A DNA stretch of 64,000 nt from Marinobacterium alkalitolerans (GTDB lineage: Bacteria; Pseudomonadota; Gammaproteobacteria; Pseudomonadales; Balneatricaceae). The translations under genes were made by a program, and so were the position numbers. Positions 1-14,604 of the stretch are shown piece after piece. The stretch is from NCBI RefSeq assembly GCF_017776525.1, contig NZ_JACVEW010000003.1, forward strand, positions 149,566 to 213,565. Direction: 5' to 3'. Under the pieces are notes generated by a model that worked only from the letters and a program-made list of their open reading frames with translations, ran no database searches and was not told the DNA's origin. The stretch's first letter is position 1, and every line of letters begins with the position of its first letter.

Positions 1-691
<691 letters not shown>

Positions 692-762
692 TCATTTGCG
701 GGCACCCGTTGCCACGACCGGAGTCGTTGCGAGCTGGCACCCTTCCCTACCCATGGGTGGGG

Positions 763-1119
763 TTACGCCAGTGCAGCTTTAGCTTTCTCGACAACCGCAG
801 CAAAGGCAGCCTGCTCGTATACAGCCAGGTCAGCCAGAACCTTACGGTCGATCTCGATGTCGGCTTTTTTCAGGCCAGCAATAAAGCGGCTGTAGGACAG
901 ACCGTTGATACGGGCCGCAGCGTTGATACGAGCAATCCACAGTGCGCGGAACTGACGCTTACGCTGACGGCGGTCACGGTATGCATACTGACCGGCTTTG
1001 ATAACAGCCTGTTTGGCAACACGGAATACTCGGCTGCGAGCACCGTAGTAACCTTTAGCCTGTTTCAGAACTTTCTTGTGACGGGCGCGAGCCTGTACAC
1101 CACGTTTTACGCGAGGCAT
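763..1119 (-). CDS. rplT: 50S ribosomal protein L20
   Basis: L20 is a primary 23S rRNA-binding protein needed early in assembly of the large subunit, and in enteric bacteria it represses translation of its own operon. The 118-residue product has the family's usual length, the basic start [20 protein letters not shown] and the conserved [20 protein letters not shown] stretch. It lies 42 nt after rpmI in the infC-rpmI-rplT operon and before the pheS attenuator. Nothing odd is seen. Confidence 0.98.
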   Translation of the reverse strand: MPRVKRGVQARARHKKVLKQAKGYYGARSRVFRVAKQAVIKAGQYAYRDRRQRKRQFRALWIARINAAARINGLSYSRFIAGLKKADIEIDRKVLADLAVYEQAAFAAVVEKAKAALA

Positions 1120-1161
1120 AGCAAATCCTTCCTATAAAAACTGATAATGACCGAAAAAAAC

Positions 1162-1356
1162 TTACAGATACGGCAGCATGCGCTTGACCAGAGCCTGGTC
1201 GGCAGCATGAACCTGCAGCATCGGGCGCAGCTGACGCTTACGCTTGGTAGTTTTCTTGGTCAGAATGTGGCTTTTGAAGGCCTGCTTGTGCTTAACGCCG
1301 TTAGCAGTTTTCTTGAAACGCTTAGCAGCACCGCGGACGGTTTTGATCTTGGGCAT
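1162..1356 (-). CDS. rpmI: 50S ribosomal protein L35
   Basis: L35 is a small basic protein of the large ribosomal subunit. The 64-residue product starting at the ATG at 1356 ([17 protein letters not shown]) has exactly the family length. A longer in-frame reading from 1443 exists, but its extra 29 residues are not L35-like, so the internal ATG was chosen. The gene sits between infC and rplT, and a structured leader precedes it. Confidence 0.98.
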   Translation of the reverse strand: MPKIKTVRGAAKRFKKTANGVKHKQAFKSHILTKKTTKRKRQLRPMLQVHAADQALVKRMLPYL

Positions 1357-1410
1357 TACTTTAACTCCACGCATTCGTTTATAGGTCTGCCACTGCCGGA
1401 CAAACAACAA

Positions 1411-1449
1411 AACCCGACACCTGTCTCCCGCAGGAAACCGCATCGGGTT
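1411..1449 (-). promoter_or_regulatory. Structured leader before rpmI (possible attenuator or L20 operator)
   Basis: The 108-nt gap between infC and rpmI holds a long-range inverted repeat: AACCCGA at 1411-1417 pairs with TCGGGTT at 1443-1449. Inside it is a shorter CCTG/CAGG pairing (1420-1423 with 1431-1434). Read on the minus strand the outer stem is followed by TTGTTG. This could be a weak terminator or the structure through which L20 represses rpmI-rplT. The base pairing is seen; the role is inferred. Confidence 0.45.
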
Positions 1450-1464
1450 GCTGTCATCGGGTGG

Positions 1465-2001
1465 CTATTTCTTCTTCGGGGCGATGACCATGATCATCTG
1501 ACGGCCTTCCATTTTCGGACGCTGCTCTACGCTGCCCAGATCACCGAGGTCTCCCTCGATGCGCTGCATCAGCTGCATGCCCAATTCCTGGTGAGCCATC
1601 TCACGACCGCGGAAACGCAGGGTTACCTTGGCCTTGTCCCCGGCTTCAAGGAAACGTATCAGGTTGCGCAGTTTTACCTGATAATCCCCTTCTTCCGTAC
1701 CCGGACGGAATTTCACTTCCTTGACCTGCATCTGAGACTGTTTCTTCTTAGCCTCATTTGCTTTTTTCTTCTGCTCGTACTGATGCTTACCATAGTCCAT
1801 GATTTTGCAGACAATGGGATCAGAATCCGAGATCTGAACCAGGTCAAGCTCGGCTTCCTGAGCATGCTCAAGAGCCTCTGAAATCGAAACAATACCAATC
1901 TGATTACCATCCGCACCAATCAGACGACATTCTGATGCACGGATGTTTTCGTTGATCGGAGGCAGCGGTACGCGACCGCCGCGTCTGTTATCTCGCCTGA
2001 T
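1465..2001 (-). CDS. infC: Translation initiation factor IF-3 (non-AUG start)
   Basis: IF-3 binds the 30S subunit, prevents premature 50S joining and proofreads the start codon. The first in-frame ATG (1800) lies inside the protein. Conserved N-terminal sequence continues upstream ([19 protein letters not shown]), so the real start is not AUG. An AGGAG motif sits 8 nt before an ATC codon at 2001, giving 178 residues, close to the usual 180. An ATA codon two places upstream is too near the ribosome-binding site. A rare AUU/AUC start is typical of infC and underlies its autoregulation, because IF-3 rejects such codons. The gene begins 22 nt after the thrS stop, so the two are probably cotranscribed. 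Confidence 0.95.
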   Translation of the reverse strand: MRRDNRRGGRVPLPPINENIRASECRLIGADGNQIGIVSISEALEHAQEAELDLVQISDSDPIVCKIMDYGKHQYEQKKKANEAKKKQSQMQVKEVKFRPGTEEGDYQVKLRNLIRFLEAGDKAKVTLRFRGREMAHQELGMQLMQRIEGDLGDLGSVEQRPKMEGRQMIMVIAPKKK

Positions 2002-2023
2002 AGCTATATCTCCTGACGGTTTT

Positions 2024-3940
2024 TTATTCCTGGCGGCCTTTGCGCGTCACATCCTGAACCATAAGATCCACCAGCGCGTCGACCGACATCGTACCCAAGT
2101 CCTCACCGGAGCGCGTACGCACTGCAACGGTGCCGGACTCGACTTCTTTATCACCTACCACTAACAGGTAGGGCACTTTTTGTAGAGTACGCTCGCGGAT
2201 TTTAAAGCCGATCTTCTCGTTTCTCAAGTCCGCAGTGGCACGAAGACCCGCTTTTTCGAGTTTTTCTGCCAGATCGCGGCAATAGTCAGCCTGATTGTCG
2301 GTGATGTTCATGACCACCGCCTGCAGCGGCGACAGCCATACCGGCAGCGCACCAGCGTAATGCTCAATCAGAATACCGATGAAGCGCTCGAAGGAACCGA
2401 GGATTGCACGGTGCAGCATCACCGGAGTCTCGCGCTCGCCCTGTTCGTTCACGAACTGGGCGCCCAGACGGCCCGGCATGGAGAAGTCGACCTGAATAGT
2501 ACCGCACTGCCAGACACGTCCGAGGCAGTCACGCAGCGAGAACTCGATCTTCGGACCATAGAAGGCGCCTTCACCCGGCAGCTCTTCCCAGTCCAGTCCG
2601 GCGGTATTTAGGGCGTCAGCCAGTGCCTGTTCGGCCTTGTCCCAGCTCTCATCGGAGCCCACGCGCTCTTCCGGACGAGTGGAGAGCTTGTAGATGATGT
2701 CGGTAAAGCCAAAGTCGGCATAGACTTCGTGCAGGAAGTCGATAAACGCCGCCACTTCCGACTGAATGGAGTCTTCACCACAGAAGATGTGGGCATCATC
2801 CTGCACAAAGCCGCGCACACGCATGATGCCGTGCAGGGAGCCGGACGGCTCATTACGGTGGCAGGAACCGAACTCGGCCAGACGCAGCGGCAGGTCGCGG
2901 TAGGAACGCAGCCCCTGGTTAAACACCTGCACGTGGCAGGGGCAGTTCATCGGCTTGATGGCGAAGTCACGGCTTTCGGAGTGCGTGGTGAACATCTGCT
3001 CCTGGAACTTACCCCAGTGACCGGATTTTTCCCACAGGGTACGTTCCACCACCTGCGGCGTCTTGATCTCCTGGTAGCCATGCTGACGCTGTTTGGTGCG
3101 CATGTACTGTTCGATCTGCTGGTACAGAGTCCAGCCGTTCGGGTGCCAGAACACCATGCCCGGGGCTTCTTCCTGCATGTGGAACAGGTTCAGCTGCTTG
3201 CCCAGCTTGCGGTGATCGCGCTTCTCGGCTTCTTCCAGACGGTGCAGGTAGGCCTTGAGTGCCTTCTTGTCACCCCAGGCGGTGCCGTAGATACGCTGCA
3301 GCATTTCGTTCTTGGCATCACCACGCCAGTAGGCACCGGCCACCTTCATCACCTTGAAGGCCTTGATGTGACCGGTTGAAGGCACGTGCGGGCCACGGCA
3401 CAGGTCGATGAAATCGCCCTGCTTGTAGAACGACAGCGGCTCTTCACCCGGAATGGAGTCGATGATCTCGACCTTGTACTTCTCGCCCATCTCTTCGAAC
3501 AGCTTGATCGCTTCATCGCGTTCCATGATGGAACGAGACACCGGCAGGTTCTCTTTCGCCAGCTGGTTCATGCGCGCTTCGATCTTTTCCAGATCTTCCG
3601 GCGTGAACGGACGTTCGTAGGCAAAGTCGTAGTAGAAGCCGTCATCGATCACCGGACCGATGGTGACCTGAGCACCGGGGAACAGATCCTGTACGGCCAT
3701 CGCCATCAGGTGGGCACAGGAGTGACGGATCACTTCCAGTCCTTCGTCGTCGCGGGCGGTTACGATCGCCAGCTGGACATCGTCTTCGATCAGGTAGCTG
3801 GTATCGACCAGCTCACCGTTTACCTTGCCGGCAACGGCGGCCTTGGCCAGACCGGTACCGATATCGGCAGCCACTTCGTGCACGGTCACCGGCTGGTTGA
3901 AGGTGCGAGTACTCGCATCCGGAAGCGTAATAACAGGCAT
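2024..3940 (-). CDS. thrS: Threonyl-tRNA synthetase
   Basis: ThrRS charges tRNA-Thr and edits Ser-tRNA-Thr. The 638-residue product has the TGS domain ([19 protein letters not shown]), the editing domain with [12 protein letters not shown], and the class II catalytic core with the zinc-ligand motif MNCPCHVQ and [11 protein letters not shown], followed by the anticodon-binding domain. The start was placed at the ATG at 3940, where homology begins; a longer reading to 4006 adds residues unlike the family. It heads the infC-rpmI-rplT-pheS cluster. Confidence 0.98.
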   Translation of the reverse strand: MPVITLPDASTRTFNQPVTVHEVAADIGTGLAKAAVAGKVNGELVDTSYLIEDDVQLAIVTARDDEGLEVIRHSCAHLMAMAVQDLFPGAQVTIGPVIDDGFYYDFAYERPFTPEDLEKIEARMNQLAKENLPVSRSIMERDEAIKLFEEMGEKYKVEIIDSIPGEEPLSFYKQGDFIDLCRGPHVPSTGHIKAFKVMKVAGAYWRGDAKNEMLQRIYGTAWGDKKALKAYLHRLEEAEKRDHRKLGKQLNLFHMQEEAPGMVFWHPNGWTLYQQIEQYMRTKQRQHGYQEIKTPQVVERTLWEKSGHWGKFQEQMFTTHSESRDFAIKPMNCPCHVQVFNQGLRSYRDLPLRLAEFGSCHRNEPSGSLHGIMRVRGFVQDDAHIFCGEDSIQSEVAAFIDFLHEVYADFGFTDIIYKLSTRPEERVGSDESWDKAEQALADALNTAGLDWEELPGEGAFYGPKIEFSLRDCLGRVWQCGTIQVDFSMPGRLGAQFVNEQGERETPVMLHRAILGSFERFIGILIEHYAGALPVWLSPLQAVVMNITDNQADYCRDLAEKLEKAGLRATADLRNEKIGFKIRERTLQKVPYLLVVGDKEVESGTVAVRTRSGEDLGTMSVDALVDLMVQDVTRKGRQE

Positions 3941-4061
3941 CTTTACTGTTCCCTTGATGGCGGGTGGAACCCATACGAGAGGCCACACCCTGAGTGATAC
4001 ATACAATTCGGTCGGGTTTCAGGCAACGGCAGGTACGAGGTGCCGGCCTACCCGGGCGGCC

Positions 4062-4067
4062 ATTATA
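4062..4067 (-). promoter_or_regulatory. Candidate -10 box for the thrS-infC operon
   Basis: A perfect TATAAT on the minus strand lies about 120 nt upstream of the thrS ATG, in the gap before the GntR regulator gene. No good -35 is visible at 16-18 nt. The resulting long leader would leave room for translational control such as the ThrRS operator known in E. coli, but I could not draw a convincing tRNA-like structure. Confidence 0.35.
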
Positions 4068-4106
4068 ACGATGCGGAACGGGAAGCGCGATTGGATGAGA
4101 CAAAAA

Positions 4107-4796
4107 TCAGCGACACTGCTTGAGCAGGTCACGTGTATAGAGGATATGCAGGCGCGCCGCCTCGCGCGCCGTATCGGCGTCGCGCTGCTGCAGGGCACGG
4201 TGAATGGCGGCATGCTGCTGCGCAATGCCGTCCGGGTAGCGCCCGAAGCGGCTCAGGGTCCGCGACAGCACGCTGTAGATGGCGTTGAAATAACGGCTGT
4301 AGAACAGCTGACTGAACGAGCACACCAGCAGATGGTGGCTAGACTGGGCTATCAGCATGTGAAACTGCAGGTCAGCCTTGGCCTTGTCCAGTGTACTCTG
4401 CCCCTTGCCACCCGGGTTCCGATTGCGCGCACGCATCCGGGAAAACTCCTGTTCCAGCCGCACCAGCTCCTCATCGCTGGCACGCCGCGCCGCAAACCAG
4501 GCGGCCTCCCCTTCCAGCACGGCACGTGCCTCCAGCACCTGCAACTGAAAGTCGATATCGTCACCATGCCCCTGAAGCGGCAGTTCCAGATGTGGTTCCA
4601 GCAGATTGGCACAGCGGCTGCGTCCTCCCTGGCGCGTTTCAACCACGCCCCGGGCACGCAATCCGGCCATCGCTTCTCGAACGGCACCGCGTGAAACGTC
4701 GAAGCGCTGCATCAGGCTGCGCTCTGACGGGATCGGCTCACCCGGAATCCACTCGCCATCCAGCAACAAACGTTCCAGGCTGTATTGCAGGCTCAC
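4107..4796 (-). CDS. lldR: GntR/FadR-family regulator of lactate utilisation
   Basis: The 229-residue protein has an N-terminal winged helix (PSERSLMQRFDVSRGAVREA, roughly residues 22-42) and an all-helical FCD ligand-binding domain. It starts with GTG at 4796 behind GGGAG. It is divergent from lutABC, with a TTGGT-AAG-ACCA palindrome in the 127-bp gap, the operator type of the PdhR/LldR branch of the FadR subfamily. The likely role is repression of lutABC, relieved by lactate. The family is certain; the ligand is inferred from the neighbours. Confidence 0.85.
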   Translation of the reverse strand: MSLQYSLERLLLDGEWIPGEPIPSERSLMQRFDVSRGAVREAMAGLRARGVVETRQGGRSRCANLLEPHLELPLQGHGDDIDFQLQVLEARAVLEGEAAWFAARRASDEELVRLEQEFSRMRARNRNPGGKGQSTLDKAKADLQFHMLIAQSSHHLLVCSFSQLFYSRYFNAIYSVLSRTLSRFGRYPDGIAQQHAAIHRALQQRDADTAREAARLHILYTRDLLKQCR

Positions 4797-4816
4797 GCCA
4801 CTCTCCCTTCTGCCTT

Positions 4817-4830
4817 CTTGGTAAGACCAG
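4817..4830. promoter_or_regulatory. Palindromic operator for the LldR-like regulator
   Basis: CTTGGTAAGACCAG is a near-perfect inverted repeat matching the TTGGTNNNACCAA pattern of PdhR/LldR-type GntR proteins. It lies about 20 nt upstream of the regulator's GTG and 94 nt before lutA. A TATAGC hexamer just to its right (4838-4843) could be the lutA -10, in which case a bound repressor would overlap the promoter. Confidence 0.65.
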
Positions 4831-4923
4831 TTTGCAGTATAGCATTCACGCCCCTGACAACTTCACCTATCTTGAAGCCATCGCACTCAACTGCGCACGA
4901 GAATAACAGAGGTTGCCGACACC

Positions 4924-5715
4924 ATGTCTGATGCTCATACCCCGCCGATCAAGGTCGGCCTTTTCGTTACTTGCCTGGCCGACATGTTCCGGCCGGAAGT
5001 CGCGTTTGCCACCGTCAAGCTGCTGGAACAGGCCGGCTGCTCAGTGGACGTCCCCGACACCCAGACCTGCTGTGGCCAGCCGGCCTTCAACTCGGGTGAC
5101 AACCAGACCAGCCGTGACATCGCCCGCCAGACCATCAAGGCGTTTGACGGCTATCGCTATGTGGTCGGCCCTTCCGGCTCCTGCATCGGCATGCTGCACC
5201 ACTATCCGGAGCTGTTTACAGAGGATGATCCCTGGAAAGCCCGCGCCGAAGACCTGAAAGCACGCGCATTTGAAATCACCTCTTTCCTGGTCGATGAGCT
5301 GGGCTTCAGCGGTATTCAGAGCCGTTTCAACGGCCGGATCACCTACCATGACTCCTGCTCGGGCCTGCGCGAGCTGGGCATCAAACAGCAGCCGCGACAG
5401 CTGCTGGCCGAGATTGACGGCGTGGAAATGCACGAAATGCAGGAAGCGGAAACCTGCTGCGGCTTTGGTGGCACCTTCTGCGTGAAATACCCGGATATTT
5501 CCAACCGCATGGTCAGCAACAAGACCGAATTCGCGGCCGACAGTGGCGCCGAAACGCTGGTCGGTGGTGATCTGGGCTGCCTGCTCAATATGGCCGGCAA
5601 GCTGAAGCGTGAAGGTCGCGAGATTGATGTCCGCCATGTGGTCGAGCTGTTGGCCGATATGACCGACAACGCCGCCATCGGTGAGGCAGACTACGACCTG
5701 GGCAAGGCCATCTGA
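4924..5715 (+). CDS. lutA: L-lactate oxidation complex subunit LutA (LldE/YkgE)
   Basis: LutA is the CCG-domain subunit of the iron-sulfur LutABC complex that oxidises L-lactate to pyruvate and replaces the flavin dehydrogenase LldD. The 263-residue product has two cysteine-rich CCG-type motifs (TCCGQPAFNSGD and ETCCGFGGTFCVKYP), each preceded by further conserved residues (CLADMFRPE; DSCSGLRELG). It is the first gene of lutABC and lies 13 nt before lutB. No permease gene is in the cluster. Confidence 0.95.
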   Translation: MSDAHTPPIKVGLFVTCLADMFRPEVAFATVKLLEQAGCSVDVPDTQTCCGQPAFNSGDNQTSRDIARQTIKAFDGYRYVVGPSGSCIGMLHHYPELFTEDDPWKARAEDLKARAFEITSFLVDELGFSGIQSRFNGRITYHDSCSGLRELGIKQQPRQLLAEIDGVEMHEMQEAETCCGFGGTFCVKYPDISNRMVSNKTEFAADSGAETLVGGDLGCLLNMAGKLKREGREIDVRHVVELLADMTDNAAIGEADYDLGKAI

Positions 5716-5728
5716 ACGGAGCACACAC

Positions 5729-7144
5729 ATGCAGATCAAGAGTCCCGAATTCAAGCAAAGTGCCCGTATCGCCCTGCAGGATGAAAACCTGCAGAAGGCG
5801 CTGGGCAACCTCAAGGCCGGCTTCCCCGGCAAACGCGCCGCTGCCGTTGCCCGTATGCCGGAGTTTGAAGAGCTGCGGGATCAGGCCCGTGACCTGAAAA
5901 ACCACATTCTGGAACACCTGGACCTCTATCTGGAGGAGTTTGAAGCCCGCGTGGTGGAAAACGGCGGTCAGGTACACTGGTGTCGCACCTCGGAAGATGC
6001 ACGCAAGACCATCCTGCAGATCTGCCGCGAGCAGGACGCCAAAACGGTCACCAAGGGCAAGTCCATGGTGACCGAAGAGATCAACCTGAACGAGTACCTT
6101 GAAGAGAACGGCGTGCGCCCGGTGGAAACCGATCTGGGCGAATACATCCTGCAGCTGCGCGGTGATCATCCGAGCCACATCATCGCCCCCGCCATCCATT
6201 TGAATCTTGAGGATGTCTCCGAAGCCTTTCACGAGCACCACAAGCGTCCGAAGTCGGACGATCCGGCAGAGCTGATGGCCGAAGCGCGCGAGATGCTGCG
6301 CAAGCAGTTCGTGGCTGCCGATGTGGGCATTACCGGTGCCAACTTCCTGGTCGCGGAAACCGGATCGACCATTATCGTCACCAATGAGGGCAATGGCGAC
6401 CTGACCCAGACGCTGCCCAAAACCCATATCGTGGTGTCTTCCATTGAAAAGGTGGTGCCCACGCTGGAGGACATGAGTCTGTTCCTGCGTCTGCTGGCAC
6501 GCTCGGCTACGGGTCAGGAGTATTCCGTCTACAACACGCTCTCCTCCGGCAATCGCCGCCCGGATGATCAGGACGGACCGGAGAACTTTCACGTGGTACT
6601 GGTAGATAACGGGCGCAGCGATATGGTCGGCACCCAGTTCCAGGAGATGCTGCGCTGCATCCGCTGTTCCGCCTGCATGAACCACTGCCCCGTATACGGC
6701 TCGGTCGGCGGCCACAGCTACGGCTGGGTCTACCCGGGGCCGATGGGCTCGGTGCTGACGCCGCAGATGATCGGTATCGAAAAAGCCGGATTGCTGCCGA
6801 ACGCTTCCACCTTCTGCGGCAAGTGCGAAGAGGTCTGTCCGGTACGCATTCCGCTGCCCAAACTGATGCGCCACTGGCGTGAAAAGGAGTTCGAGAAACA
6901 CCTGAGCCCGAAAGCCGTGCGCTGGGGCCTGGGCGGCTGGGCCTTTTTTGCCAAGCGCCCGGGGCTCTATCGCCTGATGTCCGCCAGTGCCTCCCGCTTC
7001 ATGCGATTGCTGGGCGGCAAGAAAGGCAAGGTCAGCTCATTGCCCATGGCTGCCGGCTGGACCGATCACCGGGATATGCCAGTGCCGACAGGAAAGACCT
7101 TCATGCAGCAGTGGAAAGCACGCCAGAAACAGGAGAGCAAATAA
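5729..7144 (+). CDS. lutB: L-lactate oxidation iron-sulfur protein LutB (LldF/YkgF)
   Basis: The 471-residue subunit combines an N-terminal LUD domain with a ferredoxin-like region. It carries CIRCSACMNHCPVYG and a second cluster motif CGKCEEVCPVRIPLPK, as expected for two [4Fe-4S] centres that pass electrons from lactate to the respiratory chain. The start at 5729 (MQIKSPEFKQ) is supported by GGAG upstream; a longer reading overlaps lutA and is not conserved. Its stop overlaps the next start as TAATG, so the genes are translationally coupled. Confidence 0.95.
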   Translation: MQIKSPEFKQSARIALQDENLQKALGNLKAGFPGKRAAAVARMPEFEELRDQARDLKNHILEHLDLYLEEFEARVVENGGQVHWCRTSEDARKTILQICREQDAKTVTKGKSMVTEEINLNEYLEENGVRPVETDLGEYILQLRGDHPSHIIAPAIHLNLEDVSEAFHEHHKRPKSDDPAELMAEAREMLRKQFVAADVGITGANFLVAETGSTIIVTNEGNGDLTQTLPKTHIVVSSIEKVVPTLEDMSLFLRLLARSATGQEYSVYNTLSSGNRRPDDQDGPENFHVVLVDNGRSDMVGTQFQEMLRCIRCSACMNHCPVYGSVGGHSYGWVYPGPMGSVLTPQMIGIEKAGLLPNASTFCGKCEEVCPVRIPLPKLMRHWREKEFEKHLSPKAVRWGLGGWAFFAKRPGLYRLMSASASRFMRLLGGKKGKVSSLPMAAGWTDHRDMPVPTGKTFMQQWKARQKQESK

Positions 7145-7812
7145 TGAGCAGCCGTGCCGAAATCTTTGCCAATATCCGCCGCGGTCTGCGCCGCAGCGAG
7201 GCCACTGATGCTCAGCGCGAGGCAGTCCGCGAGCGTCTGCAATCACATCCGCGCAACCGGATTCCGGCCCGCAGCCAGCATGACCATCCGGCACAGGTGG
7301 AACTGTTTGTGCGTATGGCGGAAGAGGCAGCCGCCGAGATCGTGGAGCTCGACTCTCTGGAGCAGCTGCCCACCGCCGCTGCCGATGCGCTGGAGCAGAA
7401 AGGCCAGAGTGAACTGGTGCTGGCCAGCGACCCCACGCTGACCGAGTTGGGCTGGGCCGCGGTGCGCACCCGAGTTGAGTGCCATCAGCGTACAGGTCAG
7501 GTCGGCGACGAGGCCAGCCTGACGCTTGCCTTTGCCGGCATTGCCGAAACGGGCACCCTGATGCTCTACTCGCGCCCTGAAAGCCCCACCACCCTCAACT
7601 TCCTGCCGGACACCCACCTGGTGGTCTTGAGCAAGCAGGATATTGTCGGTCCGTATGAGGATGCCTGGGATCGGCTGCGCGAGGCGTCGCCGGGCCGCCT
7701 GCCGCGCACGGTGAACATGATCACCGGCCCTTCACGCAGCGCCGATATCGAGCAGAAGCTGCAAATGGGCGCGCATGGCCCGCGCCAGCTGGTGATTTTC
7801 CTGATTCCCTGA
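7144..7812 (+). CDS. lutC: Lactate utilisation protein LutC (LldG/YkgG)
   Basis: This 222-residue LUD-domain protein is the third part of the LutABC lactate oxidase. Conserved text is LAFAGIAETGTLML and the C-terminal GPSRSADIEQKLQMGAHGPR. The ATG at 7144 shares one base with the lutB stop. The gene ends 16 nt from the convergent astB stop, with no clear terminator between them. Confidence 0.93.
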   Translation: MSSRAEIFANIRRGLRRSEATDAQREAVRERLQSHPRNRIPARSQHDHPAQVELFVRMAEEAAAEIVELDSLEQLPTAAADALEQKGQSELVLASDPTLTELGWAAVRTRVECHQRTGQVGDEASLTLAFAGIAETGTLMLYSRPESPTTLNFLPDTHLVVLSKQDIVGPYEDAWDRLREASPGRLPRTVNMITGPSRSADIEQKLQMGAHGPRQLVIFLIP

Positions 7813-7828
7813 TGCAATCAGGGTCAGG

Positions 7829-11886
<4,058 letters not shown>

Positions 11887-11906
11887 CTACCCCTCCCGGG
11901 GTCGGA

Positions 11907-13172
<1,266 letters not shown>

Positions 13173-13192
13173 TCATGCCCCGAGGTGCCCGT

Positions 13193-13741
13193 TTATTGAT
13201 AGGTTTCCGGTACGCTGAGGGTCAACTGACCATCCCGCTGTACCAACTCCAGATGCTGCATGAAGCTCATCCCCAGCAGCACGGTATCCTCCGGCATAAA
13301 GGGGTTGATGCTGGCCTGTACGTTGCGCAACTCTATGCCGCCCAACTGAACGCTGTCCAGCACGGTTGAGTACACGCTGATCACCCCGTTGGCCGTCATG
13401 GTTTTCTGTTCGGCGCCCGCTTCCAGCCCAAGCTGACGGGCCAGTGACTCGGGTACGCTGACACGGGTGGCACCGGTATCCAACAGGAAATTCACGGGCG
13501 CCCCGTTAATGCGGCCCGGCGCCACATAATGGCCACCCCGATTGCGCTCCAGCACCACCTCGCCACTGGCATCTCCTGCCAGGCTGAGGTGCTGGTTGGG
13601 GTTACGCTGCTTTTCCACGTAATTGTTGAAGAACATGCCCAGAAACACCAGCAGCAGGATCCAGGTCATGTAATGCATGCCCCTGCCGATACGACGGCGG
13701 GCTTGATCGGGGTCCCCTGATCGCTCGGGTGGCAAGGACAT
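13193..13741 (-). CDS. Membrane-anchored retropepsin-like aspartic protease (clan AA)
   Basis: The 182-residue protein has a single N-terminal membrane segment (about residues 25-40, MTWILLLVFLGMFF) and a retroviral-type aspartic protease fold facing the periplasm. The active-site motif is FLLDTGATRVSVP, with the second half of the fold around VLLGMSFMQHLEL. It resembles the clan AA family TIGR02281. The ATG at 13741 follows GAGAGG; a TTG five codons upstream is less likely. It lies 59 nt upstream of astC in the same direction and may be cotranscribed, without an obvious link to arginine breakdown. Confidence 0.85.
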   Translation of the reverse strand: MSLPPERSGDPDQARRRIGRGMHYMTWILLLVFLGMFFNNYVEKQRNPNQHLSLAGDASGEVVLERNRGGHYVAPGRINGAPVNFLLDTGATRVSVPESLARQLGLEAGAEQKTMTANGVISVYSTVLDSVQLGGIELRNVQASINPFMPEDTVLLGMSFMQHLELVQRDGQLTLSVPETYQ

Positions 13742-13941
13742 AAACGAACCTCTCAACGTTTAACACATGATACCGCTTTTGACTCCAGCGGATTGAATAG
13801 TTTCCCCAACCCGTCAGCGCAAGCACTCGCCCATAATCCTTACGATCACAATGGGGATTTTAAGGTAGACTTCATGTAGCACAGGTAAAAATGGCATATC
13901 GCCTGCAATGATGAACGAGCTGCTGAAAAGAGGGCCCGAAT

Positions 13942-14589
13942 ATGCAATCACGCGCAACACTCGGCATGGGGGTGCTTTGCCTGGCTCTCTTCAGCCAAGG
14001 TGCTTCTGCCGAACTGCCCATTGGCACTGTCGCCATCTATTCGGATGGAGATGTGGAAAAACTGGTCCGCTTTGACAGCGACAACCTCCCGGTATGGGAA
14101 GACACACGCAAGCGCCAGCGCACACATGCCAGCACCCCCCTGATACCGACACTGGCCTACCAAAATCCAACCCGCCCCCTGCGCAGTTACAGCGTGAGTG
14201 TTGTCTCGGGCAACCCGAAGCAGCTGGCTGATGCCAGCCCGGGTACACAAGAGGGTTTTACCCTCAGGCGCATGTACACGGATGGCACCAGCAAGGACCG
14301 CGAGTGGGAGTGCCAGGTACTTCAGCCTGCATCCTGGCGTTTTTCAGGCCAGACATATGCGGTCAACCGATACCAATGCATGCGAACGCGGCTCCACAGC
14401 CGCTGGTTTACCCGCTCGGTTCGGGAAACCCGGCTGATCAGTTACGCACCTGCACTGGGCCTGGTGGTGGATCTTGAACGTACCACACGCACACGTGAAC
14501 GGACCCGCACGCTGGAACACCTGCTGCCTCCCCGCAAGGCAACCTATAAGCGCATACGGCGTCTGCACCGAAAGGTGATTGGACGCTAG
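13942..14589 (+). CDS. Secreted protein of unknown function, first gene of a five-gene operon
   Basis: I do not recognise this 215-residue protein. A Sec signal peptide is clear (residues 1-23, cleavage after GASA). The mature part is basic, with two cysteines (WECQVL and YQCMRTR) that could form a disulfide, and an Arg-rich C-terminus from about residue 180. It reads like a small beta-rich periplasmic domain. AGAGG precedes the ATG by 8 nt. It starts the operon that continues with a P-loop protein, a degenerate ABC transporter, an alpha/beta hydrolase and a lipoprotein. Confidence 0.75.
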   Translation: MQSRATLGMGVLCLALFSQGASAELPIGTVAIYSDGDVEKLVRFDSDNLPVWEDTRKRQRTHASTPLIPTLAYQNPTRPLRSYSVSVVSGNPKQLADASPGTQEGFTLRRMYTDGTSKDREWECQVLQPASWRFSGQTYAVNRYQCMRTRLHSRWFTRSVRETRLISYAPALGLVVDLERTTRTRERTRTLEHLLPPRKATYKRIRRLHRKVIGR

Positions 14590-14604
14590 CACCGGAGCCA
14601 TACA

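Noticed and set aside
3941..4006. Upstream extension of thrS
   Set aside because: The extra 22 codons are not ThrRS-like, and homology begins at the ATG at 3940 with a purine-rich site before it.
5585..6901. Open frame of 438 codons opposite lutA/lutB
   Set aside because: Antisense shadow of lutAB, which carry the iron-sulfur motifs. The antisense product has no recognisable domain.
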